Position numbers and translations under genes: made by a program
Assembly (NCBI GenBank): GCA_905182985.1
Contig: CAJJDN010000045.1
Location: 366,354 to 430,353 of the forward strand
Length of the DNA: 64,000 bases
Direction of reading: 5' to 3'
Source of the DNA: Paramecium sonneborni
Taxonomy: Eukaryota > Ciliophora > Oligohymenophorea > Peniculida > Parameciidae
Shown here: piece after piece, positions 11,283-23,380 of the stretch
Layout of the letters: every line of letters begins with the position of its first letter
How positions within the stretch are numbered: the first letter of the stretch is position 1
Notes under the pieces: generated by a model
The model's input: the letters and a program-made list of their open reading frames with translations, nothing else
The model's database searches: none
Told to the model about the DNA's origin: nothing

Positions 11283-11901
11283 TTTATAATAGTTTTTTTA
11301 GATAAATATGAACTCATACTATTTATACATAATAATTAGATACTTCATAAAAAATAAATTGGATCATTTTCAATATCAATAATTTATGATTAAAAATATT
11401 GAGAAGTTGATAATTTTTGCCTTTGATTTCATGATATAAAATGATATAACATAAAATTCTGATTTATTTTTAGGCTTAATTATCATTAAATAAAGTTCTA
11501 ATAATTCCATTTAGAATTATTAACGTATGCAAATCGAAATTTTCAATACTTACTCGAGCATTTGTTTCGTTTATTTTGACTGTAAATTGATTAACAATAT
11601 TTTAAACATTTATGTCCTATTTAATAGATCACAATTATTCCAAAAAATATAGTAATAATTAATTTCACCAGTATTATATTGCTTTTTGAATAATTTCAAA
11701 GCTTATTGGAGATTATTAAGTGCACGAATTTGTGAAAAGTCAATTTATTAAGTTGATCTCAAATATTGTTTATATAGAGATTAATTACTTGGTTCTTGGA
11801 TTTCTTTTTTAGGATATAAAGCATTATATAGTAATTCTGCATCTTCTTATGGTTGTTTTTTATTCTTTATAGTTGATATTTAGAAATTTTATATTAATTA
11901 G
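11283..11901 (-). other. region of coding-like but broken frames
   Basis: Between the small ORF and the phosphatase stop the minus strand shows coding-like pieces (for example EDAELLYNALYPKKE near 11850 and INETNARVSIENFD near 11550) in different frames, without a clear ATG or a set of short introns that joins them. It could be a gene that I cannot splice correctly or a decaying one. The same bases recur at 13022-13640. Confidence 0.35.
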
Positions 11902-12239
11902 TCATATAAAATAATTCTTATCAGCACCAAGCATCATGCTTTTAGTACCTAAATCTTTTTTCATATTTTCTGGACTTTCACTAAAAATATTGAAATAACG
12001 ATTGTCTAATTCATCAATTTCAAGAATTGAAGCAAGATTACCATTCCTATATAAATAATTAGGAGCACTCCAAACAGTAATACATCTGTCTTCAAATTTT
12101 AAATTAAATCCTTCATTGCATAATTAATGAGCTCTTATTAAATGGGTCATATTATTGAAATGTAGAAATTCTTTAAGAACTTATCCTCCAAATACAAAAC
12201 CTGCTCCTCTTGGAGAAATCTTAAAACCTGGAGTATCTT
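11902..12239 (-). CDS. 3' part of PPP-family phosphatase (truncated duplicate at contig end)
   Basis: C-terminal segment of the phosphatase fully present at 13641-14595, cut at the contig end. It begins within the [18 protein letters not shown] region and runs to the C-terminal NYFI. It should not be counted as a separate gene. Confidence 0.85.
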
Positions 12240-12240
12240 N
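12240..12240. other. single-N contig join
   Basis: One N between the two copies of the 1738-base overlap. Confidence 0.9.
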
Positions 12241-12367
12241 AGCAGTTGAAACTTTAAATAATACAACAATTGAGAGTTTACCAATGAAAGCTTAATTAAG
12301 AGATTCAACTATGAAAAGAGGCATGTTCAAGCGATGATGAATATTAATGTACGAACAAAGGTGTTAA

Positions 12368-12759
12368 TCAATCAAACAAGCCTCCCATATCAACATCTTC
12401 TTCTGGTTCTTCAACTTTCTTAACTTCTTTAGCTGGTTCAGGAGCTTTTGCTTATTAAGTAGCAGGAGCAGATGTTTATGCAGCAACTTAAGTAGCAGGT
12501 GCATTTCCAGTATTTCCATGTAATAAATCTCCTACTCTCTTTCCTTTGAGTGCCTTTTCAAATACTTTTGTCCAAATTGGTTCAACTCTTAAATTAGCAG
12601 CTTTAAGGATTTATGCTAATTTAGAAGCAACAATCTTAGTTTTATTTACTATATTACTTCTTAATTGTCTTCATACAAGATTAAAGCAGCATAGGTACAA
12701 GCTGTTTCTGATGTAGCTTAATCTGCAATTGGTCGAGTGTCTTTTTATGCTCTTGCCAT
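12368..12759 (-). CDS. RPLP1: 60S acidic ribosomal protein P1 (second copy, assembly duplicate)
   Basis: Identical by eye to 10629-11020, including the 23-nt intron and the GGLFD tail. It lies in the second copy of the contig overlap and very probably represents the same locus. Confidence 0.9.
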
Positions 12760-12808
12760 TTAAAAAAATAATTAAAAGATTTAATATTTTATGCTCATCT
12801 TATTCTTC

Positions 12809-13021
12809 TCAAAATTCATTACTTAAAAACTATCTGTGAGCTTCAAGGTTTATATTCCAGGCTATATCATCTAAATATTGACTTGATCCTTCTCCAATCA
12901 ATCTAAATCATATAACCATAAATCTTTACCTTGCTTTTTATTCCTTTATAAATCCTTTTCTTATCTATGGCTCAATCATTTTAGACATATTATTATAAGC
13001 ATAATAATAGCATCTAAACAT
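12809..13021 (-). CDS. small hypothetical protein (second copy, assembly duplicate)
   Basis: Duplicate of 11070-11282 within the contig overlap; same 27-nt intron and same 61-residue product. No family recognised. Confidence 0.4.
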
Positions 13022-13640
13022 TTTATAATAGTTTTTTTAGATAAATATGAACTCATACTATTTATACATAATAATTAGATACTTCATAAAAAATAAATTG
13101 GATCATTTTCAATATCAATAATTTATGATTAAAAATATTGAGAAGTTGATAATTTTTGCCTTTGATTTCATGATATAAAATGATATAACATAAAATTCTG
13201 ATTTATTTTTAGGCTTAATTATCATTAAATAAAGTTCTAATAATTCCATTTAGAATTATTAACGTATGCAAATCGAAATTTTCAATACTTACTCGAGCAT
13301 TTGTTTCGTTTATTTTGACTGTAAATTGATTAACAATATTTTAAACATTTATGTCCTATTTAATAGATCACAATTATTCCAAAAAATATAGTAATAATTA
13401 ATTTCACCAGTATTATATTGCTTTTTGAATAATTTCAAAGCTTATTGGAGATTATTAAGTGCACGAATTTGTGAAAAGTCAATTTATTAAGTTGATCTCA
13501 AATATTGTTTATATAGAGATTAATTACTTGGTTCTTGGATTTCTTTTTTAGGATATAAAGCATTATATAGTAATTCTGCATCTTCTTATGGTTGTTTTTT
13601 ATTCTTTATAGTTGATATTTAGAAATTTTATATTAATTAG

Positions 13641-14595
13641 TCATATAAAATAATTCTTATCAGCACCAAGCATCATGCTTTTAGTACCTAAATCTTTTTT
13701 CATATTTTCTGGACTTTCACTAAAAATATTGAAATAACGATTGTCTAATTCATCAATTTCAAGAATTGAAGCAAGATTACCATTCCTATATAAATAATTA
13801 GGAGCACTCCAAACAGTAATACATCTGTCTTCAAATTTTAAATTAAATCCTTCATTGCATAATTAATGAGCTCTTATTAAATGGGTCATATTATTGAAAT
13901 GTAGAAATTCTTTAAGAACTTATCCTCCAAATACAAAACCTGCTCCTCTTGGAGAAATCTTAAAACCTGGAGTATCTTCATCATCAGGATCTGACCACAT
14001 AATATCTGTAAACACCCTCATGTGGAATTTCTTAAAATCTATTTAAATATTCAATTTCATCAACACTCTCAATACAAGGAGACAATCCTCCATGAACACA
14101 TAATAGATTTGTACCAACTATACAAGCTATTGGTATATAATCAAACATCTCTGTAAAATATTCCCAAGCTAAAGTATTACCATATTTCTATTAACATTCC
14201 ATGTAAAACCCATAATTTTATGTTATACCTCTTGTTTCATGATTTCCTCTTATTAATGTAACTCTATTTGGAAATTTTACTTTAAGGAGGGAAAGTAATG
14301 TGATTACTTCCACACTATGAGCACCTCTATCTACATAATCACCTAAAAATAAGTAATTTGTAAATGGAGGCTTTCCTCCTACTTTAAATAATTCTTAAAC
14401 ATCATTTAATTGACTTAATAAGATTTCTCAAAATAAATACCCATGAACATCTCCTACTATTGTAACAGGAGTTGGGATCTTTTTTACATTTGGTTCCTTT
14501 GAAAATATCTCTTTTAATGTCAAACATATAAATTTAATTGCATTTTCATTTAAAAGTTCACCTGAATATGCTTATTCAAGAAATTTATCAATCAT
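13641..14595 (-). CDS. PPP-family Ser/Thr phosphatase catalytic subunit, PP2A/PP4/PP6-like
   Basis: About 308 residues with one 27-nt intron that splits the GDVHG motif. All PPP signatures are present: GDVHGQ, GDYVDRG, RGNHE, HGGLSP, WSDP, SPRGAG, RAHQ and TVWSAPNY, which supply the metal and phosphate ligands. The short N-terminus (MIDKFLEQAY) and short tail ending NYFI resemble PP2A/PP4/PP6 catalytic subunits, whose tails end in YFL; I cannot say which. One base too many is present near 14015-14017 (ccc on the plus strand): it breaks the frame between EIPHEG and [10 protein letters not shown]. The start codon lies inside the last codons of the upstream gene (8-nt overlap). Confidence 0.85.
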
Positions 14596-17500
14596 TTTAT
14601 AATTATATAGAATTATTATTTAACTGTTTTACAAATTTTGCTGCGTTTCTAAGCACATCATAGTTATCAAAAGGATTTGTGTAAAGAGAATTATTTCTTA
14701 TTAATAAATTTAATTATAATACCTCTTTCTATATGAACTTCGACTTATTGATAAATTTTATTCATCCTATAATAAGTTTGGTAACTTTTTTGGAATACTC
14801 TAAGATATCTAAGGAATAGATGGTTAAACATTTCTTATTACTCTCTCAGTATTTTATTATTTTGGCTTATTGAAAAGATTGCATGTTGATTTATAATTTT
14901 CTAATTCAACTTCTAAATATTAAATTAATGTGTAACACTTTGATAATTACTCTTTTTTTTATTCTAATTATTTTCTTAAATCTGTAACTTCAATATTTAC
15001 ACTTTATAATTATTAAAGTTAAGCTATATTTTCTAAATGATGTTACCTAGATTTCAACTATTCATCTTTCTTCCCTATTTATTAATTCAAATTTCTAATC
15101 ATTTTTTCATATTAGAAAATCTTTTACTTTAACTCATCTATTTAATCAAATTTTATTGGTGTTGAGGGTCTTGATTTCTCTTTTACTTCTCTTCTTACTA
15201 CTATCGAATTTGATTAAAGTTTTAATTTAGTCTTTTCACCTTTCTCTTTTGGAACTTAAATTATTTAATTCATAAATTCATTTTATTTATTTTGGCAACT
15301 CAATTGCTCTTTTAATTCCAAAAGCAAATCTTTTTACTTCAAATTTTCATATTTTTGTTACATTAATTAATCACTTAAGTTCGCTATCAAATCTTATAAA
15401 TTCTCAATTTCTTTTGTTTTTTATTCAAATTCTTTTTCAAGTTCTTCTTTTGTTCCATTTATTTATTTAAACTCTATTTCCATAGATTTTAATTTATTTT
15501 CTAATAATTCTTATTTCTCATATATATCGTCATCTAAATTTCCAAAGCAACTTGCATCCTATGTAACTTTTAATGGCTAATTTTTCTGAAAATATTCTAG
15601 TATCAAATTCTATCTTAGATTTTCTTCCTCTAATTTGCTCAAGTCATTCTATAATTTTGTATAATTATTTTTCAATTATATATATTCTTAATTTTCTTTT
15701 ATTTAATCTTCACTATTTTAAAATCCCAATTATTCATTTTCTTATTAACAATGAATAGTTGTATATGGAGTGACTTTAAGAGACCATTCAGTTTAAATAT
15801 GAGTACTTCGACTAAGTTTTGTATTCGTAGTCACTGTTTCAGGAGTACAATTAATATGATTATTCTCTGTTAAATCTGATTCTAATTTTAATTTAAATTT
15901 TCTTGAATTTTTTCGTCTCTTTTACTAAATTCTCTAAGCTTAGATTAAATGATTTATTTTTCTATCTTTATAATATTAATAATCATTCTATTATTTTTAT
16001 TTTCCAAGTTCTTAATTATATAAATCTTTTTTAGTCGAAATTGAAATATCTTATTTTGCCTATTAATCAATATATTCCTTGAGTGTTATTCCATTTTAAT
16101 CTAATTAAGGAAATAAATCCTTCTAACTTTATTAAATAAAATCTTCTTCTTTATTTTGAATAACTTACTTATTTGATTCAGCTATTTCTACATTTTGAAT
16201 AGTATTTTAAAATTCTATATTTTATTCTTAGTTTTCTTCAGTTTTTAATTAATTTTATTCCTCTTCTATTACTTTCAAGCTTTGTATTACATTTTCATTA
16301 GATTACAATTCGTTTATTTATTCTAAATTCTATGATTATTCTTAGATTTAATTTTTAGTTTTAATTTATACAGAATTTTCTTCTTTTGCCCCTATCAATA
16401 AAGGAATGGCTTGGGGTTATAAGTAATCATAGGTTCTTCTTCTTTATTATTATGGTTTAATTACTTCTTTTTATTCTATTATTGTTTCAGATTATGATAC
16501 TAGAATCTCTTATTATTCTTGATTAATTATCTCATCATTAAGACTTTCTTCTTAGTTTTGAATTGAAATTTCATTTTATTACTCCTCTTTTTATATAGTA
16601 ATCAAGGCTATATCATCTGTTTATGTGTATTTATCTTCTTTTTTGATTTGATCTGATAAGAATATTTTAGAATTTTCTAATTTCTCATTAGGTAAACTAT
16701 CTGTTCTTTCACCCTCACTAAATTATTGTATTAAATCTGATTATTCCATTATACTTGGAAATACTTAAAGATCTTCTAATTTATGAACTGAATAAGATAC
16801 TGGTTTTTAATTAGATTTTATTTAAGAATCTTGAGATGCTTATAAACTGTTTTTTAAATAATTCAACTATATCTCTGAAATTTTCTTTTCTAATGTTGCT
16901 ATAATCTTCTCTTAAGAAGAATTTATTTAATATTATTTATTAAGTTTATTTTTCAAATCTATATTTTAAACTTCATACATATTTTAAATTTCATTAAATT
17001 CTAATTTTTATTCTTAATTAGATTTAATTATTAGAAATAAATATTCTAAAGAGGATTAAAGCATTTACTAACTCTCTTATATCTTTAACTCTTATCCTAA
17101 AAATGATGATGCATTTTTATATATTTCTTTGATTAATTAATTATAATTTTTCAAAGTGGTTTAATTCTCTTGATTTAAAAATTATAAATCTTTAATTTCT
17201 TACAATAATTAAATTTACTGATATTATTCTTTTTTGAATTTTGAATCTCCATCTTTATATTACTATAGAAGTTTATTATATTCATATTACTGATTATTAA
17301 TTTTTTATTCCTAATTTATTTATAATTCTTTAAGTATTTCAACATGATTTCTTAAATCATTAATCAGAGTATCATTTTCAACTTTATGTGTTTAAATGTA
17401 AGCCTCCTTTAATTTAAAATCCTCTTACAATTTATCATAAGTTTCTTTCAATCTATTATAATCTTTATCCTTTAAATTTGATAAATTAGTTAACTATTCA

Positions 17501-18351
17501 ATTTATTCTTAAAAATTTTTTTTATAATTATCGAAATCACTATTTATACACTTACTTTTAATTTCCCATTATTGGATTTGATCCTTCATTTCCTATTCTA
17601 ATTCATTAGTTTTCTCATTTAATTTATTTTACCAATATACTTTTTGATCTGTTAACTTAGTATCATAATGAATTGATTATTTTTTTATTAATTCTTCTTT
17701 TTAATGAATAGTTTTAATTAAAGTTGCTCTACCTGTTTCTAAATCAACAATTTTTGTATTTAGTTATTTGATAGTATTTTCTAATTTAAAAACCTATGAA
17801 AAAAATTAATCTTCAAGCTATTAAAACTATGTTTTTGAAACTGTAAGAGCCAATTCCAATTCTTTTCTCTCAGATTCAGCTTCTTATTTAGTTTTTTCAT
17901 AGATCTCTTTATTTTCTTATTGAAGCTCTTGAATTACATTTCTATAAGACTCCAATTAAGCTTCCAATTATAAAATTCTCTAATCTTAATTTGAAATAGT
18001 ATCCTTATAATATGCAATGTCTTGTTAAATATAATATTATAGATTTACCTTCCTTTAGCAATTCATTTATAGTAATTAAATCTGCCAATTTTTTCAAAAG
18101 TTCTCTACTTTCACCTTTAACATTGATATCCATAACTAATTATGAATATTCTTAACATCTTTTCAATAATATTTTGTATACCTTTAATCTATATAATATT
18201 TTGTTGCTAAGAGTTATTCCTTTAAGGATTAACATTCTTCTGAGGATACATGAAATATCTTTTATAAATGCTATTGATTATTTCTTAACTTTTGTTGAAA
18301 ATGTTAACTTATTTCTTTAATTTTTTCATTTTATAGTAGTTAATCTGCCAT
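14588..18351 (-). CDS. giant coiled-coil protein
   Basis: Roughly 1220 residues after several 23-28-nt introns; I did not resolve every splice. It opens MADQLLQNEKIKEISQHFQ and is almost continuous coiled coil rich in Gln, Glu, Lys and Leu. The centre (about 15.8-16.8 kb) is less helical, Ser/Gln-rich, and holds an acidic TQTDD motif of the type that binds dynein light chain LC8. The last residues are NNNSIQLQND. Its TGA at 14588-14590 lies just past the ATG of the phosphatase gene, so the two same-strand genes overlap by 8 nt. Function unknown; a cytoskeletal or centrosomal role would be typical for such proteins. Confidence 0.7.
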
Positions 18352-18360
18352 TATAATTAT

Positions 18361-19030
18361 TAATTAAGGCAATCAATGTTACAATCATCTTCAATATCTT
18401 TGATTGAATCATAAGTACCCTATGTATAATAACCAGATCTAATACAAAAAGACCAGAAGTTATAGAATCTACGAAAGAAGAAGTTCTTTTAGGAAAGGCA
18501 AAGATTCTCTTTCTTTAAATCTACTCTGTGAAAGCAAACAATATTGGTACTCAATTCTCTAATATCATAAGATTTTGAAGAGTTTCCCTTAACATCTAGC
18601 AGCACTTTTATATTTAGGATTAATTTATAAACAAGAAGAAAATTTAAAAAAAGTGATAAATATTAAAATTATCCTACATCTATCAAAATTTAGATAATAA
18701 TTCAGAAAATTAGATACTCTTATAAATTTATAGACGACAATATCCTGATTAATCTAACAATTAATTTTCACTTTAAAATAGTCAACGATACCATTAATCT
18801 ACCTAATCTTTATCAAAAGATTTATTAAATCAAATTTTTGCCTCAACTATTTTAGGAAGTTTTTCACTCACTGTAATCAATTGGAAAAAAAGATATACTT
18901 ATTTATTTATATATGCTTGGAATTCTACTAGGATTTTTGGATATCTTGGATTAAATTCCCATAAATTTAAATGCCTTAGTTTTGAAATATTTATGTTAAG
19001 CTTATTAGCACTATATTTAGATCAAGATAT
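18361..19030 (-). pseudogene. decayed ORF with repeated in-frame TGA
   Basis: One minus-strand frame reads convincingly for about 60 codons (KLRHLNLWEFNPRYPKIL, then FFQLITVSEKLPKIVEAKI) and continues as FNKSFDKDQVDQWYR, LFQSENQLLDQSGY and SIQFSELLSKF, each piece separated by a TGA. The 3' part shifts frame (ELSTNIVCFHR, SGYYTQGTYDSIKDIEDD). No start codon is found. The TGA positions could be former TGG (Trp) codons. I read this as a pseudogene of unrecognised family. Confidence 0.45.
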
Positions 19031-19285
19031 TTTTGTATGATAATAATTTTATTAATTATTATATCATTAATAATTCAAGATTAATTCTAATTTACAATTA
19101 ATAATTAATTCTAAAAAACACCTAAAACATTTATTCATTTTACATAATACAATTATCAAGTTTTTTATTATTTAATTAAAAAGGTAAAAAAAATTTTATA
19201 GTAAAACATGGAATTAAAAAATAAGAATATAATATCCTTAAATTTCTGTTTTGAATTAAATTAAATTTTAATTAAGACACTTTTT

Positions 19286-20136
19286 TCAAGCTATAGATGC
19301 ATTTCTAACTTTAGAGAAGTCCTTTTTTGCTACTGAAGTTAATTATCTTTTGAATTATGGCGATGTGATATTTAATCTATCATTTTTTTAAATATATTAG
19401 GGTCTTCTTTACCCTTAAGAAGCTGTTGTTGATTTTGAAGTTTAATTTAGTAAATTACTATTATCAATAGATTTACTTATTAAAAATGATTTATCACATT
19501 ATTTCATTTCTTTTTCTAAATTTTGTGCTTATTATTATATTTTTTTTCTATACCCATTTTCATTAAAATTGTCTACAAACATATTTTCTATTAGTATTTG
19601 ATGTTATTTACTTATCAAATCTCTAACTTACTGTTTAATTATTAAAGATTGTCTATTGTTGTTATTAACATTCATTTATTTTAATAGATTTATTATCGAT
19701 CTTGTTTGTTTTACTAAATGAGTTTTTATTCTTTTAAATTTATAACTTAAACTTCTATTTATTTTTAATAGGAGTGTCTTCTCATAATAGATTTATTTAT
19801 AGTAGTATGATGAGGCAAAGTATTATTTTAATTTAGATCTCCTAGATCAATTGATGATTTATCAGTTATTTTAGTGTCAACGCTTAAAATGAATCTATGG
19901 TAGGTCTAATATTATATTCTTAATCATCCAAAAAGATCTGAGATATTCTAATAATCAAATCTAGCATAGTTTTAATGCTGATCTTGACATTTTTTTGACT
20001 ATTACTTGATCTATTACATAGATTTAAACTCCAAAAAAGAAGGACTCTTTGCATCAATTTAATGTTAATTTATCAATTTTCTAACTTGATTTATTATTTA
20101 TTTGACTATTCCATCAAATATAATTTCTGAAATCAT
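19286..20136 (-). CDS. hypothetical protein with disrupted frame
   Basis: Starts MISEIIFDGIVKQIINQ and ends in a clear coding stretch (TSPQFKRQLTSVAKKDFSKV, then NASIA and TGA). In between at least two frame changes are needed, one near the A5 run at 19930-19934, to keep coding-like pieces such as DDQEYNIRPTIDSF and DTKITDKSSIDLGDLNQ together. These could be introns that I misplaced, sequence errors or true decay. Polar, Asn/Gln/Ser-rich; no domain recognised. It follows the kinase gene by 42 bp on the same strand. Confidence 0.4.
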
Positions 20137-20178
20137 AATAATATGGTTATAATAATTTTATTTATAAATAATAATTTA

Positions 20179-20997
20179 TCAAATTAAATGGGCATCATCC
20201 TTTACTTCTTGAAGATATGGATGATTATAAATAATGTCTAAAGTAGTTCGGGTAGTTGAATCTGGTTATAGAAATTGTTCTAAAAAATCTTAAGTGATTA
20301 AATCTATTTATTATTTTGATAATTTTTAAACAAGTGCCCAATATTATTACCATTTTTTTTGTTAAATTAATTTCCACAATTTGCAATTCGAACTAGGTTT
20401 CGTACATTTAAAGGGCATAAAACCTAAAATTAACTAAAATAAGGTAACTCCTAATGAAAACACATCACTCTTAATTAGTACTTGAGTATTGATATTCTCA
20501 CTATTATGTCCTCCTAATAAGGTTTCTTAGTGTAATTCAGGAGGCATATAACTAAGAGTGCCAACAGTTCTTTTTGCTGTGCAATTGCTTAGCAGTTCTG
20601 CAAAACCAAAATCACATAAAACTAGTGCTCCTTCTTTGTCTATTAAAATATTTTCTAATTTGATGTCTCTATGAACAACTTGGTTTAGATGGACATAATT
20701 AATGATTTTGATTAAAGTCTTTGATATTTCTTTAATAATTTGTGTGTTTAGTTTTTGTGTTTTTACTACTTCAAACAAATCATGCGTTTAAAGTCTTTCC
20801 AAAACTAAATAGTTTTCTGTATTTGCAATGAGTTTAACAATGTGATTACTTTTGAGAAGTTCTAAAATTTGAACTTCTTTCATTCTTGACTAGATTGAGT
20901 AGAATGATTTATATTCTTTGATTACATAATTGGGATCTTCAGTAAGGAATACATTAGAAGAAGATCCTTCACTCAGAAGAGTGGTCTTATTGTGCAT
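20179..20997 (-). CDS. compact Ser/Thr protein kinase
   Basis: 272 residues without introns, so little more than a kinase domain. Visible landmarks: a glycine loop EGSSSNV, the ATP-binding Lys in YVIKEY, catalytic loop VVHRDIKLEN, DFG in CDFGFAE, and GTLSYMPPE at the end of the activation segment. The HRD Asp, Asn and DFG Asp are intact, so it should be active. Overall resemblance is to the CAMK/orphan ciliate kinases rather than to CDK or MAPK types; I cannot name a subfamily. It lies back to back with the pseudokinase-MORN gene, 75 bp between the start codons. Confidence 0.85.
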
Positions 20998-21072
20998 ATG
21001 CTTTTAAGAATGATTGATTTATAATTATAAAAGAATAAAAAGGGTATATATTTTTAATTCAGTTATAAATTA

Positions 21073-23338
21073 ATGGGTTAGACAGATAGTAAATAAGAGT
21101 AGGATTTTATAAGAAAAATAGATTCTTAATATGAATTCATAAAACATTTGAATGATGCAAGTGAATGATAATAATTATAAAATTAGGATATGGTGATGGT
21201 AAATTGTTTGGTAAGAAAAACGAGAAATCATAGATGATTGTATTAAAGAATATAAGTGTTCCAGATGAAGCTAGTTATTAAGCATGGAAGAATAAATTAT
21301 AGATTAGATAATAGTTAAAACATCCTAACATTATAGAATTAAGAGGTACAAGATAATAAATAATATGATTAGAATCAATATAAGCAGAAGAAGAGTAAGT
21401 GTGTAGTACTTTTTATAAAGTTAACTTAGTATTCGAATACATACCTTAAACATTAAAGGATGCAATTGAATAAAGAAAGTAAGCTGATGCATATTTTGGA
21501 GAGTAAGAAATTTTGAAAATGTTAAATGGAGCAATTGAGGGATTAGCTAAATTTTAAGAGTTAAAGATTGCCCATCAAAATTTGAGAGTATAAACACTCT
21601 CTTATTAAAATGGAAATATTAAAGTTAGTGATATTCCATTATTAGCTAATATAACATCATTTGCTGCTGTCCTATAAGATTATGGCGATGCTTCTCAAGG
21701 CAATTATCTTTCTCCTTTATTAACTAAAGCAGTTTATGAAAATAATTATATGCCTTCACATAATTTATTTAAGTCTGATGTGTATACACTTGGAATGATA
21801 TTTCTTTAAGTTTGTTTACTATAACCTTAAGATAATTGTTATGATTACTTTGAAGGAAAAATTAATATGTAATAATTGGTCACAAATATTGATTAAGCAA
21901 GAACTATTTATACATCGTCTGAACTTGTTGAAATTATTGAAGAAATGCTTGAATAAATAGAAAAAGATAGACCTGATTTTATTTAGTTAAGAAACAAAAG
22001 AAAATAAATTAATCCTAAATAATAAACTCAATTTGATGAGTAGAATTCTCGTCATTAAGAAAATGATTATTAAATGATGTCCTATCAAAAAATGAATAAT
22101 TAATTAGAAGTCAATCAATCTATATAACCATCATATTAGGATGAAGGACCAAATCAATTACCTGAAGATAATTTTGATGAATTACATTAACCCTTAAAAG
22201 AACCTCATCCTGCTAGTTAAAATGATCATGATATATTAATACATAATGCAGATATTACTAGGAATTCTATCTGTAATATTTATTCTTATATTATTAGCTC
22301 CTATGAAATAGAACAATTCAATTGGATAAGTCCCTAAAGCAGATTTACTAGTTTAACCAATCTCTTTTGCTTAAAATAATCATATTTTGAATCAGGACAT
22401 TTACAAAGTCCCTGATCCACCAAAATATAATATTAAATATGACTCTTATACTAATACACATAAAGATTAAGCTAATTTAAAAAAATAAGATGCCTATACA
22501 TAATCAAGTCAAATTTTTAACTATACCAATTAAAAATAAAATATTCCATTACAATAATATGTAACAGCATATTAACCACAAAGAGAATCTGTATAGGTCA
22601 ACGATTATATGGATAAATTCCATTTTTCATCACCTAATGATATCAAACTATTTGAATAACATAATTAAATTGATTATAATTAACCAAATAGAGAGTCTTA
22701 TCAATATTATTCTGCATAACCTTAAAGTAGATTTTTATAAAATGAATAATAACCATAATAATAAACAAATTATGCACCAATTTAAGCATATCTTCCTCGA
22801 TAGAATACTTCTACATATGTTAATGAAACTTATCCTAATGGATAAAGATATGTTGGTGAAAAAATGAATGGTCTAAAGGAAGGAAGAGGAAGATTATATT
22901 ATAAAGAGGGAGGTTATTATGATGGACACTGGAAAAATGATAGAATTAATGGATAAGGTATTTTAATTAATAATTATATTTTAAGGAGTCCTTTATTATG
23001 CAAGTGGAAGACCTGCTTATGATGGAGAATGGGTTGATGATAAGTTCTAAGGTTAAGGTATTTTATATAATGATACTCCTAAAATAGAAGATATAAATTA
23101 TAGAAATCTAGAAGATATTGGATAGTAATATATTAATTAATATTTAAGTGCTTGGACTAAATATGTTGGACAATTTTATGATGATAATAAAAATGGATCA
23201 GGTACACTCTATTTTTTTAATGGAGATCGCTTTGAAGGACATTTTTAAGATGATTAAATTTAAGGATAAGGTAGATTTATTTCAATTGGAGGATAAGTTA
23301 TATAAGGAATTTGGAACTTTAATCATTTTGTTTAATGA
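21073..23338 (+). CDS. pseudokinase fused to C-terminal MORN repeats
   Basis: 719 residues after four introns (21161-21186, 21346-21372, 22273-22297, 22958-22985). The N-terminus MGQTDS fits N-myristoylation. Residues of about 30-300 have a kinase outline: a GYGDGKLFG loop, MIVLKNI at the Lys position, LKHPNIIEL, and SDVYTLGMIFLQV as helix F. The catalytic loop reads IAHQNLRVQT instead of HRDxxxxN and DFG is replaced by SDI, so catalysis is unlikely. After a long Gln/Asn/Tyr-rich linker come about four MORN repeats from about 22.8 kb (YPNGQRYVGEKMNG, YDGHWKNDRINGQG, YVGQFYDDNKNGSG, FEGHFQDDQIQGQG), which often bind membranes or scaffold cortical structures. A membrane-bound scaffold is the inference. 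Confidence 0.85.
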
Positions 23339-23380
23339 ATTCTATTTTGATATTTAGTAATGTATAAATTATCACACTAT

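Larger units (their letters stand above)
10502..12239. repeat. unmerged contig overlap, first copy
   Basis: These 1738 bases recur at 12241-13978 with a fixed offset of 1739 and no difference that I could see; the first copy ends at the N and the second begins right after it. That is the geometry of an overlapping contig end and start. The block contains the ALY/REF 3' end, the complete P1 gene, a small ORF and the 3' third of the phosphatase gene. Confidence 0.92.
12241..13978. repeat. unmerged contig overlap, second copy
   Basis: Second copy of 10502-12239. Its left end starts inside the ALY/REF gene, giving a headless fragment at 12241-12337; its right side continues into sequence unique to this contig. 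Confidence 0.92.
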
